Shown here: piece after piece, positions 48,947 to 63,029 of the stretch | Numbering within the stretch: position 1 is the first letter of the stretch | Layout of the letters: the number at the start of each line of letters is the position of its first letter | Origin: Sphagnum magellanicum | Lineage: Eukaryota > Streptophyta > Sphagnopsida > Sphagnales > Sphagnaceae | DNA: 64,000 bases | Reading direction: 5' to 3' | Assembly: GCA_021904315.1 (NCBI GenBank) | Contig: CM038910.1 | Coordinates: 23,942,256-24,006,255, forward strand | Program-made: the position numbers and the translations under genes | The notes under the pieces: generated by a model | Told to the model about the DNA's origin: nothing | Databases searched by the model: none | The model's input: the letters and a program-made list of their open reading frames with translations, nothing else

Positions 48947-49075
48947 GGCAGCTACTTTAGAGTTAGGCCATAATGTATATGGCGGCTAGGTTTAGGGTTT
49001 AGCGTTAGTGGCGGCTACTTTAGAATTGGGAGATAATATAAATGGCGGCTAGGTTTAGGGTTAGGGCATAGTCTA
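48947..49075. repeat. 63-bp tandem repeat with telomere-like tracts
   Basis: Two units of GGC(A/G)GCTACTTTAGA..., each followed by GGCGGCTAGGTTTAGGGTT. The unit spacing is 63 bp (48981 to 49044). TTTAGGG is the common plant telomere repeat. The block begins exactly where similarity of the pseudogene to the intact NLR ends. Confidence 0.65.
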
Positions 49076-49459
49076 TATGGAAGTGATTTTTTGACATTTG
49101 GTTTTCTCAGGTCCCATGATTTTTGGGCGCTCGTAGATCATTTAAGCTTTGATAGTTGTTACAGGCTATTGTTTTGTGGTTTTAGCATTTGAATAGTGTA
49201 ACCTTTGTAGTCTTGATAGGTAATACAATTTTTCTATTTCATGAACCTTTCATCCTTCTCTTTGCTGACTTCCAGTTCTTTTCAATAGCTGAGAACATTA
49301 CTGTGCTGTATCAAGGAAGACTACTTGTGCCGTAAGCACGAGCGTTTTCAAGGCGAATTTTCCCTTTGTATTAGAAATTCCGGAAATTTGTGTTTCTGTC
49401 AAGCAATTTCCAATGGTTTTATCACCAATTTGTAATTTAGACACTTCAAAATCTGACAG

Positions 49460-50099
49460 CGTTTTCCACCTCCCCAAGAGGTGCTTTTAAATCGAACTTT
49501 CTCCCTAGCGGAGCAAGATAGAAATTGATTCTTGTGGCGGTGGTAGCTGTAGCTTGTAGACCTTCTTGGTTTCAATTTCCTTGTCTGACATTTTATTTTG
49601 TATCCGGCCACTTTCTCTTACTTCCTTTTTCTTGCCGGTTTGCCCTGCACGTGGCGCGGCTTGGTTCGGACATGTGAAGATTTATGATGTATACTAGCAA
49701 GATACGCGTACAATTCACATAGGTTGGGCGTTTGTTGAAGTTTGAAGAGGTCCCGTGCGTCTTGCTGATTTCGACTAGTGTTCGAGTAGTGTGTCCCCTG
49801 GGAGGTTATAATTAAAACGGTGGTCGAGCTTCATGTAGCTTCACTGAACTGTAGTGTCCATTGTGAGTGGAGTGTATTGAGGATCAGTCATGTCTGCCTT
49901 GGTTTTCTGTCGTTTCTGGATTGGCAACGTGCATGGAAAATTCACACGGAGGTTATGGTGGTATGTTTGACTGTTTTCCTTTCTACCATGAGAAATGAGC
50001 GACGCACTGCAGTGTCGAATGCTCGTAAGCCTCGGTGTTTGGAAGGTTCGCTAGTAGTTTTCGACTCTGGCTACTCTGGATTCTGCATTCTTGTAGGCG
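49460..50099 (+). promoter_or_regulatory. promoter and 5' leader of the intact HNL gene
   Basis: Second copy of the leader described for unit B. Ends directly before the ATG at 50100. A TAG stop lies two codons upstream of that ATG in frame, which supports the start. Confidence 0.6.
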
Positions 50100-53000
50100 A
50101 TGACCATCTCCCTGGTAAGCTACCAGCTTGCAAGCAACGTTATTTTCTATAGTGTGTAAAAACCTAAATAGGTGATATTGTGTTAGATGTACTGCTACTG
50201 TCACGTGTTTTTGGTTGTGAATTGATTGTTTTTTGAACACTTGTACCAGATGATTGATCAATTCAATAAGTTGCTTTCTATGTTAGTCGCAGTTTTAGAC
50301 TTGAGAGTTCTCAAATTCCATTCCAGAGCGAAGTAGTCATGTTTGTTGTTGCGGATGAACTCGAACCATTTTGAAGGCTTTTCTGCAGATATTCTTCCCA
50401 TGAGTTGTATAGAACGTCGCTACATTCGTCCGATTTTTATGTCCTATCTAAATGATTTTTTTGAAAGGTTTCTTACGAGCCTCCGAATAATTTACCAGCA
50501 GCGGTCGACTTTTAGAGTGGTACTGTCCATGTGTGTGGCTAAAACCTAAACCCTAAACTCTAAACCCTAGGAGTCTACAAATTGACTGTGTAATGCTTAA
50601 TTGGGAGTTCAGAGTGGAGTTCAGAAATGGGGCTTTTCTCTGGAAAGCAATACAACTCCTGTTGGCTGATATAAGAGCCACTTATACAAGCAGCGAGGAG
50701 CTTTGGATTGCTCTCAGCTCTTTAAAAACGAGGTGAATGGCAGTTTACAGTTAATGACGTTACTGATGCACATGGTATCTATGAGTGTCACCATATCAAG
50801 GTTATATATATAACTTCGACAAGTGATCTTGATCTTCATGTCTGCTAATCTTGTGAGTTGCTTTCACCTTGCAGTTTTGTCCAGTCTGATTCTAATTTAT
50901 TTTTAAGCATTTTGATATGGATTGCAAATTATATTGAATAATTGAATTGGTGGCCTGTTCTCTCGTGGCCTGTCTTCTCAGGAGGTTCGATGCTCACTGG
51001 TGCAGTGATTCGGACTTTGGTTACTGTGCGGTATTCTGAACGTGTTGTTTTGGTTGCAGAGTGGTTCGCCAGTCCATCTGCTATGGCCGCCTTCTGGAGA
51101 CAAGCGGAGGACTGAATTGGATGTTGTGTTGTTTCATGGGCTACAATTCACTGCAAACGACAGTTGTGATTCCTGGTGTAGGACATGGTTGCAACGAGAT
51201 CATGAAGGTGTATGTTGGCCTCAACAATGGCTGCCGGATGATTTGGGAAAAGCTGTGCGGATTTTCTCAGTATCGTACAATGCACATGCAGTAACCTCCC
51301 CTCATGATGATGTATCATCGATTGCACATAATTTATTCCAGACTCTCATGAATCCTAGGTACCAAGTCACTTCTCTTTCATTATCAAAATGCTGTGTTTG
51401 GTCGAAGGTTGCTTGGTTTTGAATGTGCCAAGGACTTTGACTTTCAAAATTCTAAAAATGCCACGAGGGCTGCTGTGCTGGAGTTTGATACAATCTTTTT
51501 TTAAATCTTTTTTAAACGATGTTTTTTATTCTGAAACAGGTGTGCATTGCAAGATATATTTCAGTCACATAAATCTAGACATAAGTAATATGAATTGTAG
51601 AAGATGATTTAGTAGTCCTTGAATAATCAGCATAACAACTGAATTTGTTTTGTGCAGTTATGAATGGCATCATCCTATTGTGTTAATAGGCCATAGTTTT
51701 GGAGGGTTGGTGTTGAAGAGCTTGGTTGTAAAATTGAAGAGGGCATCAACCATCCGGAATCCTACCAATGCCTTGTCCAAAGCTACAGTGCAGTGTGCCG
51801 AAGTGTTTTTGAGGAATGTGAGAGGGGTGGCTTTCTATGCTGTTCCACATGCTGGAGCAAGCAATATTGCTAAATATGTGAATAAGTTGTTGAGATGCAA
51901 CAAGAGACATCATCGTGGAATAATGGATAACATTCAACCCTGGCAACGAGATATGGAACAGTTATCAGTGGATTTTGATGACATTGTCCATGAAAACAAA
52001 ATCAATATATATGCTTTTTGTGAGAGCAGGCCAATGGAGCATGTGGTACGTATGTGTTGGATGAAATGAATTTTTTGCAACCTGTGATGCTTTGCTGTTG
52101 TCCGGTGCTGAAATGTGTCATTTGGGTTCTATGACTGGTCTAGGGAATTTTGGTGAAGTTTAGTTCTGCCCAACGTTTAGCAAGAGCTCATTGCTACATG
52201 GTTGAGGATGCCAATCACATGGAGGTGTGCAAGCCTCCAAATAAAGAACATCCCAGCTACAAGTTGGTTCTACAACTTATCATTACCTGCCGAGAGGTGA
52301 GTTTCAATAACCTAGTTTGTTCGATATTTCATTAACATTGTAGCACTACCTACTCTATAAAATACAATTAATTTTTTCTGTTAGGAGGTAAGCAAGAATG
52401 CTTGAGATTTTGATGAATTATGAAGTGTAAAGTGAATGCCAAATGCAAATTTCATGGTGTAGAGTATTCACCTGAAGTCAGTAATGTATCAATGTTTTTT
52501 CTATAAGTAACAATTAGGCTAACCTTTTGATAATTGTATGTTGATTCTGAAGGAGGCAGGAGAACGTGATCAAACATTACAAGAGGTTCATGACTTGCCT
52601 CGATCAATATTTGGTATGGAAAGCTATCTGAAAAGGGTAGAAACATTGGTGACCTCAGAAGGAAGTGATGCAGCTCCTCGCTATGTGGGAGTATGGGGCA
52701 TGGGTGGAGTTGGGAAAACTCTTCTTCTTCAAACTCTGTATGGGAGCCCAAAAGTACATGGCCATTTTCAAGGAGCCAAGTTCATTTGGCGCACAGTGGG
52801 GCAAACTCCTGACATAATGGCCGTATATCGAAGCCTAAGTGAAGGACTGGATAGCAAACCAGAATTGTATCTGAACTTAGCGGATTACAAGTTCAAATTA
52901 CACAATCAGTTTTTACAGAAAAGAGTGTTCCTGGTTTTGGATGATGTTTGGGAAGATGAGGTGTTTGATTCACTTGACTTAGCCAAGGGAAAAGGAAGTG

Positions 53001-54979
53001 TCACATTGTTGAGCACTAGAAACCAGTCTTTATTGAAAAGAGCAAGTCCACACATAAGGCAAGAGCATATGACTCCTCTTTCAAAGGAGGATAGTTGGAG
53101 CCTTTTTTGCGTGCATGCATTCACACCCCCATCCAATGTTCCAGATGAATCAAAGGAATTCGCACAGTCCATGGCTCAGGAGTGCGAAGGTCTTCCATTA
53201 GCTCTGAAGGTTATTGGTGGAGCAATGTTTGGAAAAGACTCATGTCAATGGGAGCCACTACTGAAGAAGCTAAGGGAATCACGCCTGCAAGAGACGACTG
53301 TTGAAGAGAGGTTGTATAAGTGTTTGAAACTTGGCTATGATCTCCTCTCTGAGGATCGCTTGAGGCGATGTTTTCATTACTTTGCAGCATTTCCAGAAGA
53401 TTCTAACATCGTTTTTGAAGAGGTTTTGTTCCATTGGACAGGGGAGGGGTTGGTTCCTAAACATTATGGAGATGATCCTAGACCAGAAGCATTTTCCTTG
53501 TTGAAGGAGTTGTGGGAGCGATCATTCATTGAGTCAAATGGACAGTTTTGTTCAGATCAATGTTATTTGCTGAATTTCAAGGTGCATGATGTGATGAGGG
53601 ACTTGGCTTTTTACCTACTGGAAAAGGATTGTGGCACACCACATGCAAAACAGCTTTATCTCTATCGGGCAGGTCAAAATTTGGAAGAAATCCCCCAAGA
53701 GTGGAAAGCAATATCCGAATCTCCTGAATCAGAATGTACAACAATATTGGAAGCGCTGAGACTATCATTGGACACGAACAAGTTCAAGACTCTTCCTAAA
53801 TTTTATGCACCTAAATTGGTGTTTCTACTACTTGGTCGAAATCCAATAGTCTCTTTACCAGCAGATTTTTCGAGCTATTTTCCAAAATTGAGTGTTCTGA
53901 ATCTAAGGAATGGACAGTTTCACAGTTTACCTGACGAACTTGGTGATCTTAAGAATTTGGTTTGTCTTGATCTCTCTAATTGTCATGAATTAGAGATTTT
54001 GCCAGACACGGTACGGAAATTTCATAAGTTGAAATTCCTGATTCTAGATGATTGCTGGAGTTTAAAGTATCTCCCTTCAGGAGTGGTTGACCTCACTTCA
54101 TTGCAGGTATTACACACTGCACATTGTGTATGCTTGACATGGGCGGAACATACATTATCACGCACAGCAAGAGCAGGATTTGGTGATTTATATCCAACCG
54201 TTGGAGCTTCACTGGAGAATATATGTCAATTGCTTCTTCTCACAGAACTTACAATTTTTCCACAAGACCATCCAGTGCTAGAGCAGTTCTCGCCCCGCAA
54301 GCTGATGCTAGAGCAGTTCAAGTCGCCCCGCGAGCTGCCTCACAGTATATCTTCACTTACAAAGCTTAAGCTTCTACAGGTATGCCTGGACATTGAAACC
54401 CTGCCAGATGAAATGGCATATCGGTGCATACAACTTCAACAACTTGAATTACGTTCCTCCCTATTGAAACATATTCCAACATCTTTCACACATTATGGGG
54501 CGTTCCCATCTCTTATAAGTTTAAAGTTATCTTGTGCTAAGCTTGTTGAATTTCCAGAAGTGGAAAAAGATGCTCTGCCTACATTGCGAACATTAGATTT
54601 GACTGGCTGTTGGTCTCTTAAAAGCTTGCCTCTTTCTTTAAAACAACTGACGAAATTGAGTAACTTGATTGTGGAATATTGTGACGATACACTTAAAGAC
54701 TCATGTAGGACAAATTGTGAAACATCGTCAATATGGAGAAAATTCCATATTCAAGTTATTAATACGCAGAAAGAGCCATTACATGTACAAAACAGTAGAA
54801 AATATACATTCAGTGCCCACCATAGCAATGAAATAGCATTCAAGCGCATGTACATGCAATGGGAGATTGATTATCTAAACAGAGAAAGGAGCAGACAAAT
54901 GAGAAGACAAATGAGAAAGATGGAAATAGAACGAAGATCTAGTTTGTCTACTAATAAATGGCAATGTCATATCCAATAG
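50100..54979 (+). CDS. hydrolase-NBS-LRR (HNL) immune receptor, apparently intact
   Basis: Exons 50100-50114, 51060-51358, 51658-52045, 52144-52296, 52553-54979, all in phase; about 1,093 residues. Exon 1 codes only MTISL and ends at CTG/GTAAGC. Residues about 6-285: alpha/beta hydrolase with VVLFHGLQ, the nucleophile elbow IGHSFGG, and VEDANHMEV where the catalytic His is likely. NB-ARC follows: P-loop GMGGVGKTLLLQTL, kinase-2 VFLVLDDVWE, RNBS-B GSVTLLSTRNQ, GLPL CEGLPLALKVIG, RNBS-D CFHYFAAFPED, MHD-type VHDVMRDLA. About ten leucine-rich repeats follow (LPDELGDLKNLVCLDLS, LPSGVVDLTSLQVL), then a basic tail rich in Arg/Gln/Met. Family role: intracellular pathogen receptor of bryophytes, with the hydrolase as signalling end. 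Gene order and tandem copies fit an NLR cluster. Confidence 0.95.
50541..50570. repeat. interstitial telomere-like tract in HNL intron 1
   Basis: AACCTAAACCCTAAACTCTAAACCCTA-type tract, about four degenerate CCCTAAA units, inside intron 1. The matching place in unit B (about 44751) reads GTGGCTAGGTGA with no such tract, so it was added or lost after the duplication. Confidence 0.8.
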
Positions 54980-57879
54980 AGAAGTGGGCATTCAAAATAA
55001 GTGTGCCAATTATCACCATTGTATCTTTATTTATTTGTAATCAAAGTAATATCTCTTATCTAAATAACTTTGATCAGAATACTTCAAATTTTTAAGGCGA
55101 AAAAAAGACTTCTGTTTTGTTATTCGTTTGAGTCCTTAAATGATCAATAGCCACACCAATTTATTTTAACAAAATAAATATTTGGTTATATATATATATA
55201 TATATATTCAACCTATTTTTCCATTTTGTTCCACCCACTTGGCATACCTCTAATAGTTTTTAAAACAATTGTGTCATTTAAATCACTACATCCAGATTGG
55301 TAGAAACAAAGAAAAAAAAAAAAAAAAATTAATTGAAATATGTGTGCAAAACATGTAAAATGTAATAATAATATTGAAAATAATATAAAATACAATATAA
55401 ATAAATATAACAAAGGTGCATATAATTAATCATGAAAATATATTTAAATATATACCATTATTTCATAGCACATTAAAAAATATTTTTTAGAACCTGAAGT
55501 GTTCCATAAAATAAAAATAATGGCCTCCCCATGGGTAGAATTATATATGATAAGAATCATGTTTGATGTTCTATTCAAACTAGTGATTGCCTATAGTTGA
55601 ATGCACATTAATTAATCATGTATAACCCTTGTAATCATAACAAGATGATTTTCGTTATTGAAAAATGTTAATATGCAACACACATAAATATAAATCTCCA
55701 CTTTCTATTATGCAACACATCAATTTCCAAAATTTCCTATGTATGAAATAATGGAATTTGATTCTAAACCCAAAAAAAATGACATCAAATTTAAAAAACA
55801 ATTGTTTATCTAAAGTGAGGTGAACATCAACCTCCTTAATAACCCAAGGTTAGCAAATTGGTCTACTTGAATGTTTTTTTTTTAAAATGTATAACATCAT
55901 AATCCTTGTTGTTCCTGTATTTGGAATATTAAACTATTGACAATTGTGGCACCTTGCACAAGTTTCAACTTGATAGTCATTGTTTAAAACCATAAAAAAA
56001 ATTTACTTTTTGCATGTCCTCTTTAAACCCAAAACATATGCCACACCAATAAATAGTCTATTGAATTTTTATTTAAAAATAAGGAAAATATTATTGTTGG
56101 GTGGAAATGGATTCCATTGGTGGATAAAAAAATTAATAATTGTTGGGTCAAAATCCTTTAAGGTGTGCCACCCAAGATGAAAAAAACCTAGTCCTTGATG
56201 TAGTCCTTTTTCATCTTATATTTTGATCCCATAAAAAATAATGAATCAAAAAATGTCAAATATTTCATAACTACCATATTTTAGACCTTTAGCATCTGTG
56301 AACAAGGACCAAAGCCATGATGAAGAAAAAAGGCAAAGCACCATAGAAGAACATGTTTAAAACAAGACAACATTTGAAACAAAGAGATTCAAAAAATGTT
56401 GCAATGGATTAAGATGAATGCAAACAAACTCAAATGATCTAATTTGGAAAACTTGTTCAACTTGTAATAGACTATGTTGTGAGGGGACCAGTTATAAGTT
56501 TTTTATGAATTTGGGAAGAATTGGAAGATGAAAGAATCCAAGGACAAGTGTGTTGTCAAAAAAATATAATTGATTAGGTATTTATTCATGAACAACTTGG
56601 GATTTCCAAGGAAGGAATAGTAGATGCTACAAATGCAACTTTTAAAGAAGCAAAAACCACTTTGAAGAAGATTGTAAATCCACATGCCTTTGCTGAAAAT
56701 GAACAATGGCATGTAGTTTGCATGAAGGAAAATGTCATGCTAGATTTGTAGTATTTTGTAAATTCTTTACCAAAAAAAGCGGTTAGGATATTTTAGCAAC
56801 AAGATTGCTATTACTTTTGAGTTAACCAACGGAGGACAACTTATTAATTGGTGCCCTATATTTTGATTTAATTGAACTTAACATGTGGGACCAAACATTG
56901 GAAGAAAATTTACCAACGCAATTTCTAGCAAAACTAAGGCAAATAATTGTTATTTGGAGCCTATCCTAAATATTTTGTTTAAAAAGTGGTTCCTCCTATC
57001 TGAAGTGCCTTCACCTTTTGAATTCTGTCATAATCTTTCATAAATGTGTCATTACATGTTTAAAATGACTAGGTAAAAAGATTCAACATGGTGACATTGT
57101 GACAAGATTTTGGTATGCCTTAAAGAATTTAAACCCTTTTGACCCTTCTTAGTGATACACATAAGGGAAGATATTTGCTAGTTTGGCCTTAGATTTATTT
57201 ATCTTTCCATTTTCTAATTTATGGAATTTATTTAGGTTATAGCATGTGGGGTAAAAACAATGTTAATTCCCATGTTTAATTTAAAATGAAAAAAAATAAA
57301 TGTAATTAATCCAAGTTGGAATTTAAATGGCGACTATATGAACCATGGGTGAAACGAAAATTTCATAAAACACAGCAACTTAAACTTACAGAGGAACCGT
57401 CAATTTTTTTCTTATAGTATATATTTAGGATTAGGGGGTGCATCAAAATGATAAAAATATCCAAAAATCCTAAATTCCCAAAAGGTGGACTAAAATTTTC
57501 TTGATTTTGGCAAGTTATGAATCTTGCAACTTTATGGGTTCATGATCTTTACATATAAGCTTTATTTTAAAATATCTCAACGGAAAGTTGTAGCCTTTGT
57601 ATCACATGTTCAATTAAAAGGTGATTTTATCTTTTTTTTCAACCTTTAGTGGTTGGGAGTTAAATTGCCAAATTGATTCATGACTATTTTTTTTGCCATA
57701 TTTTTATTTCATAACTCCAAATGAAAAATGTGAACCCTCTTTTGATAATCATTTTTCACAACATTTCCAATGACATATTGAGGGTCTAATTTGGACATCA
57801 TATGCCATTTTAACTTTTGTTTTAAAAATTTAAGACTTTTATAAAACTACAATTCCCAAAGTGCTTTTCATGTGGGAGT
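54980..57879. other. 3' flank of the HNL gene, then AT-rich DNA without genes
   Basis: To about 55560 this is the duplicated flank shared with 34503-35130, with a TA microsatellite at about 55187-55208 and a poly-A run near 55310. Beyond it I see only short open stretches. Part of 56580-56750 looks weakly like the unknown domain of unit A (see rejected items). Confidence 0.5.
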
Positions 57880-58520
57880 ATTGATGATGATGAGCTTAGA
57901 ACTTGTTGATGTTGTGCTCACAACAACAAAAAAAAAACAAAAACCAAAAAATAACAGTGTCAAACTTAAAACTTGCCATCACATTTGTAACACATTTTGA
58001 ACAAATATGATATCATGATTAATTTAAAGCTAATTACAACCAACTTGTAAGCAAATAAACTAATAAGCTTGAAACAAGCTTGAAACTCATTGTCACCCTT
58101 GTAGCACAACCAATTAAAAAACTTCAATGATGTTGAATTCACAATGTGTTGTCATGGCACTTGTAGCAAATAAACAAAAAAGAATTACAACAATAATGAT
58201 CTTGGAGCTCATTGTCACCATTATAAGACAACAAAAATCAAACAAAAATTAAAGATAATGTTTACTAGCTTAAAGCATTACATTGCCCTTATCTCAAAAA
58301 AAAGTAAAACAAAACACATGAGAACAAGCTTGAAACTTGATGCCACTCATGCAATATAATTTTTTTTAAATTTACTATTTTTTTTTTTAAAAACAGATGA
58401 AAAAGAATGATGATGGCAAGCTTTGAGGAATTACCACCACATTTGCAACAAAAAAAACAAAGACAAAACAATGACATTTCAAATTTAAAAAACACAAAAA
58501 GGTCATCGCAAGCTTATCTT
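57880..58520. repeat. degenerate minisatellite, unit about 60-80 bp
   Basis: Repeated phrases of the type AGCTTGAAACT..ATTGTCACC.TTGTAGCA..AACAA, each time varied (for example near 57900, 57960, 58070, 58130, 58200, 58270, 58330, 58420). Too degenerate to count exactly. Confidence 0.5.
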
Positions 58521-61500
58521 TAATGGAACCTACAATGGAGGGGTGCCTACTAGGTAGCTTTAAATGTTCCTTAAAACACATATGACTTACATGAGGGCAA
58601 GCCAAAGAGGAAGCTTTAGGTTGTTCTAAAGTTTTGCACAAAGGCTTGAAGAAACACAAAAAAGAAGTGATGATGAACTTCAAACTATACTTACCTGAAA
58701 GTGCATGTGTTCCTTTGGAAGTGAAATTAAGTGATGGAGGAAGTAAAATGTAGCTTGGAAGAGCATATAGACAAACTTATAAAAATGCAATATGAATATG
58801 AATGAAGGTATTGCAAGGTAGGTTGGTAATTGTGAGCAAGTAAATAAATAAGTAATCATAGTTAGGTAAGTAAATCTTCATGAGCAAGTAGATAGGCAAG
58901 TAGTCATGGGCAACAATATTTTCCTCCAAGATTACTCAAAAGCTTTAAACTTGATTAGCCACTCATTTGCTAACTAAGTTGGGGTTTATCCAACAAAACC
59001 CAAAACAAACTAAAAATTGGATGGTGCAATTGGTCATGGGTCTTATGGGCCTTATGGGCCTTAGGCATCTTTTGCAATAGAACAATTACAATAGATAGCC
59101 CAAAATTACTTTAGAAAAGGAAATAAAAGAATTAAAAAATAAAGTTAACATCCCACTTTCTATTTCAATGTGCACTAATGAAGTTGCATCCCTAGTTCAT
59201 TAGGAGTTTCATTAATCATATAAATGATATCATCAATAATTCATTATATTATAAATCTAGGGAATTCACCACATTTCTTGGTGATTGGCGATAGGTTGGT
59301 ATGAACAAATGAATTCACTTAGAATAATCAAATTAGAAATTGCAACATGACATTTATTATTCAAATTAATTTAATTTTGAATCATTTAATAATTTATTTA
59401 ATATTAATTCGATTTTTTATTTTTTTATATTAAAAAAATTTTATGTACATATAGTCAACATACACCATTGACCACATGAAAGTTTTAACAAAGTTTGAAC
59501 CTTGGATTAAAAGGTGATAACCTATTGCCTTTGCCATCCAATCACCTCATTTGACATGATACAAGTGGGGTGATGATCAAATATATATTTATTATGTTTT
59601 TTATTGTAATTGTTTTCTAAAAAGTCAACTTCAATTATTATTATTATTATTTTCACACTGTCCAAATGGAAAAAAAAAACTTCAATTTAAAAAAAAATCC
59701 CAAGTTTTACACATCATTCGTATTTTAACAAAAAAAATAACTATTTAATTTGATTGAAAATGCATTTGAATCATGCAATTTAATACATTTCAACAATCAT
59801 TTTTGAATATATATATATAAACATTCCCTTTTTTTTCACTCTTTGTCCAAGTGAAAAACATCAAAAATTCCAAGATGTACACATCTTTAATATTTTCAAG
59901 AAAGTTTGACTATGTAATATGAAGAAATACAGTTGAAACTTTCAATTTCCAACATTTCAACAGTGGTGTCTTGAAGATTTATTTTCTTTAATCATTATTA
60001 TCTTTCTCAAACTTTCTCCAAATAATAAATAAATAAATTTCATTCTATATATATTTCAAGATTTTCACACATATATTTTTTTTAAGAAAAGAAAAATGAA
60101 GTAATTTGACTAAAAATGCATTTGAATTTTTTTAATTTAATCCATTTCAACAATATGTTTTGAAGGAAAAAAAACATATTTCAAATAACATAAATTGTGA
60201 ATAAGCCTATTAAAAACACATTGTTTTTTTGTTTCAAAGAATACTTGATTGTTGACGATCATATATATAGTATGAATATTATATCCCTACACATTTTAAA
60301 CATCTATTTAATCAATATAAATTGTATAATTCTTTTATTATGTTAATATAATTATTTAATAATTACCCTAATGTTTAATGTTTAAGTTATTAAAACACAT
60401 AATATTATCTCATTTGAATCTACTTGATAATGATACATAATACTATAAACATCATGTAAATAATTATTATTTTATACGCACTTTTTGTTTTCAATATCAT
60501 AATTTTTACTAAATTTTATTATGAATAATAAAATTTCATCTTTTTAAGGGTTTTTTAATTTTATAAAATGACATTTAATACAAAGTATAACTTTAAATTG
60601 TATGACCAAAAAAATTGATAAATATAAAATATAATATAAAATATAAAATGATAAAATAAAATAATTATTTAAATATATGTTGACAATATTTGAATAATAC
60701 AAAAATGAACTTTAGAATGAATTATTTTGAATTAGGGGTAAATGATTTTATCATCTAATTTTAACTATATATGGAAAAATTTTAATTATAAATTTGTACA
60801 CATATAATTTTTTTGGTGTTGTAAATTGTATAATATTTTTATTTGAAATAAAATTGTCATCTAGTTTTTGGGGAAAAAAAATTATTCATGAAAATAGATT
60901 TTATAAAAACTATAACATGTTTTTAAAGTTGTACAAATAAATAATATTTTAATAAACTAATAAATACACATGTTTAATAAATACTTACATTCAATAACTA
61001 TATATCTTTATTTATTTATTTGTAAATAATTTAAATAACAAAAAAAAGAATCTTAATGAATTAGACATTAATGATTTCACCAATGGTGAAATTGCACTTG
61101 GCTAAAATGGTAGTTAGTGAACCCATTTCACTTTTAAAACATTGTAGCAAATTGGGTTAGTGAATTAGACTCATGTTTCTTGCTAGTGGTGGGACACTAC
61201 ATATGTGTAAAACCAACACAAGGGATTTTAAAAAAAAGACTTTGCAATCCAAAAAACAATTGTCTTTTTTATAAAAAGGGGGTGGTCAAGAATATAAAAA
61301 ACCTAGATTACAAATAATATATACAATAACAAGGGTCTACATTTAGATACAAATAATGTTCATACTCATGTGACAACTTGCATTTGTCACCTTTCCACAA
61401 TAATTTGTACAAACCATCAATACAAGAATTTTGAACATGCACAAGAAGTGGATGAATTTATTTTTTTTCTAGTAAAAAGATAATACAATTTCCATTGAAT

Positions 61501-63020
61501 AATGCCTTTTTTTTTTTAGTGTACAAAAAATCCCTTCAAATCTTTAATACATTTCCCTTTTCAATGAGTTATTATCTTATTTCTATTAATGTAGTAAAAG
61601 TGTCTTGTTTTCCTTTTTTTTTTCACATCGAACAAGATACTAACAAGTTCAAATGTCCAATCTTAATTTTACAAACCATACCTAATATTTGGTAATTGGG
61701 TAAACATAAGTTAAAAATTTACATAGCTATGAAAGATTTTAAAAGGAGAAAAAAAAATATCCTTGTAAAATTGGAATTGAAAACATAAACACATTGAATT
61801 TTAAACATCCTATGAATTAAATCAACATAACATAATAGAATCAATTTCATTAGTGTTAAAAATGAATTTTCAAGTGAGGCATTCTTATAATGACATATTC
61901 CAAGATCATTCAGTAAGAGTATTTTCCAAGGTAATTACCATAATGTATAATAAAAAATATTTAGAAAAATTTAATTGTTAGTCACTATAATTTGCACAAA
62001 TTCATCATAACCATAGACATTGCAAAATGTGGAAATACATATATGTTATATATTGATTTTGACATATACCCTTTGTTAATTATCCTCTTTAAAAATAATT
62101 ACCTTCCATTCAAGAAGGATAAATTGAACAACTATATGTAGCCAAGTAAAATATAGATATGGAAAATATTTACCAATTTTAGCTATGAAATTAAAAGGGA
62201 ATAAAAAACTTACCCTTTGGGTAAAGTATATCAAAAACATATTTAACTTTTTATATACCCATGGGTATATCAATGTAATTATAAGTTTTACCCAATAAAC
62301 AATAGAATAAACCATGCTTAGTATTGGATGGTTGACAATTCCCACTTTTTGGGTCATGCATTTAACAAAACATAATATAATGATAGTTAAATCAACATTA
62401 ATGTTTTAACCTTGCAAGCTAATTGTGTGAATAAACTCTTTTTGTTTTGGTGGAAAATGTTTTGATCCTTCTTAAAATTTCCACCAATAAACACATCGAG
62501 CCCAACAAGGTGAAATGTCATTATGTCATGTGGTAATGAGTTTTACAAGGGTTTATTTTAAAATGTAATTGGTGTTCCCCACCATTGATGGCCATCACAA
62601 CTGGATCTAACATAACAAAAGTGTAACTAATAGATGATGTCCCATGGTCCATCTAGGAAAAAGCCTTAAAAGGTACTTGAATAGGACACTAAAATTTCTT
62701 CCATGCAAAAATCTTACTAAATCATTGATTTATTTTATGTTTGTTGAATACTTGCCTTGTTGTTTATTGATCTATTACAAGTGCTTTATCTTCCTTTCTT
62801 TCATAAATTGAACAAAAGTCCCACAAAGTTTCAATTGTTGAACTTTACTTGAACAAACCATGCTTAATATTGTTTGATTACCACCCAACATTGATCTTGC
62901 CATAATTTAGAGGATTTTCTTTGATGTTGGTTGTTTTACAATCTTGTCATTTTGGTTGTCATGTACGAATGCCTTCAAGTTCCCATTGACGATTATTCAT
63001 GTTCAGTTTAACATAATAAA
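58521..63020. other. very AT-rich DNA, nothing recognised
   Basis: Homopolymer and TATATA-type tracts, no long open frames of plausible composition. Short minus-strand open stretches (58387-58683, 62076-62357) have no recognisable family and the first follows the base bias of the minisatellite. Confidence 0.45.
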
Positions 63021-63029
63021 TTGGTGGAT

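Noticed and set aside
56580-56750. Possible second copy of the unit A unknown domain
   Set aside because: Only a short similarity (an EQWHVV-like stretch against EWHMV, plus a nearby KE). Too weak to separate from chance.
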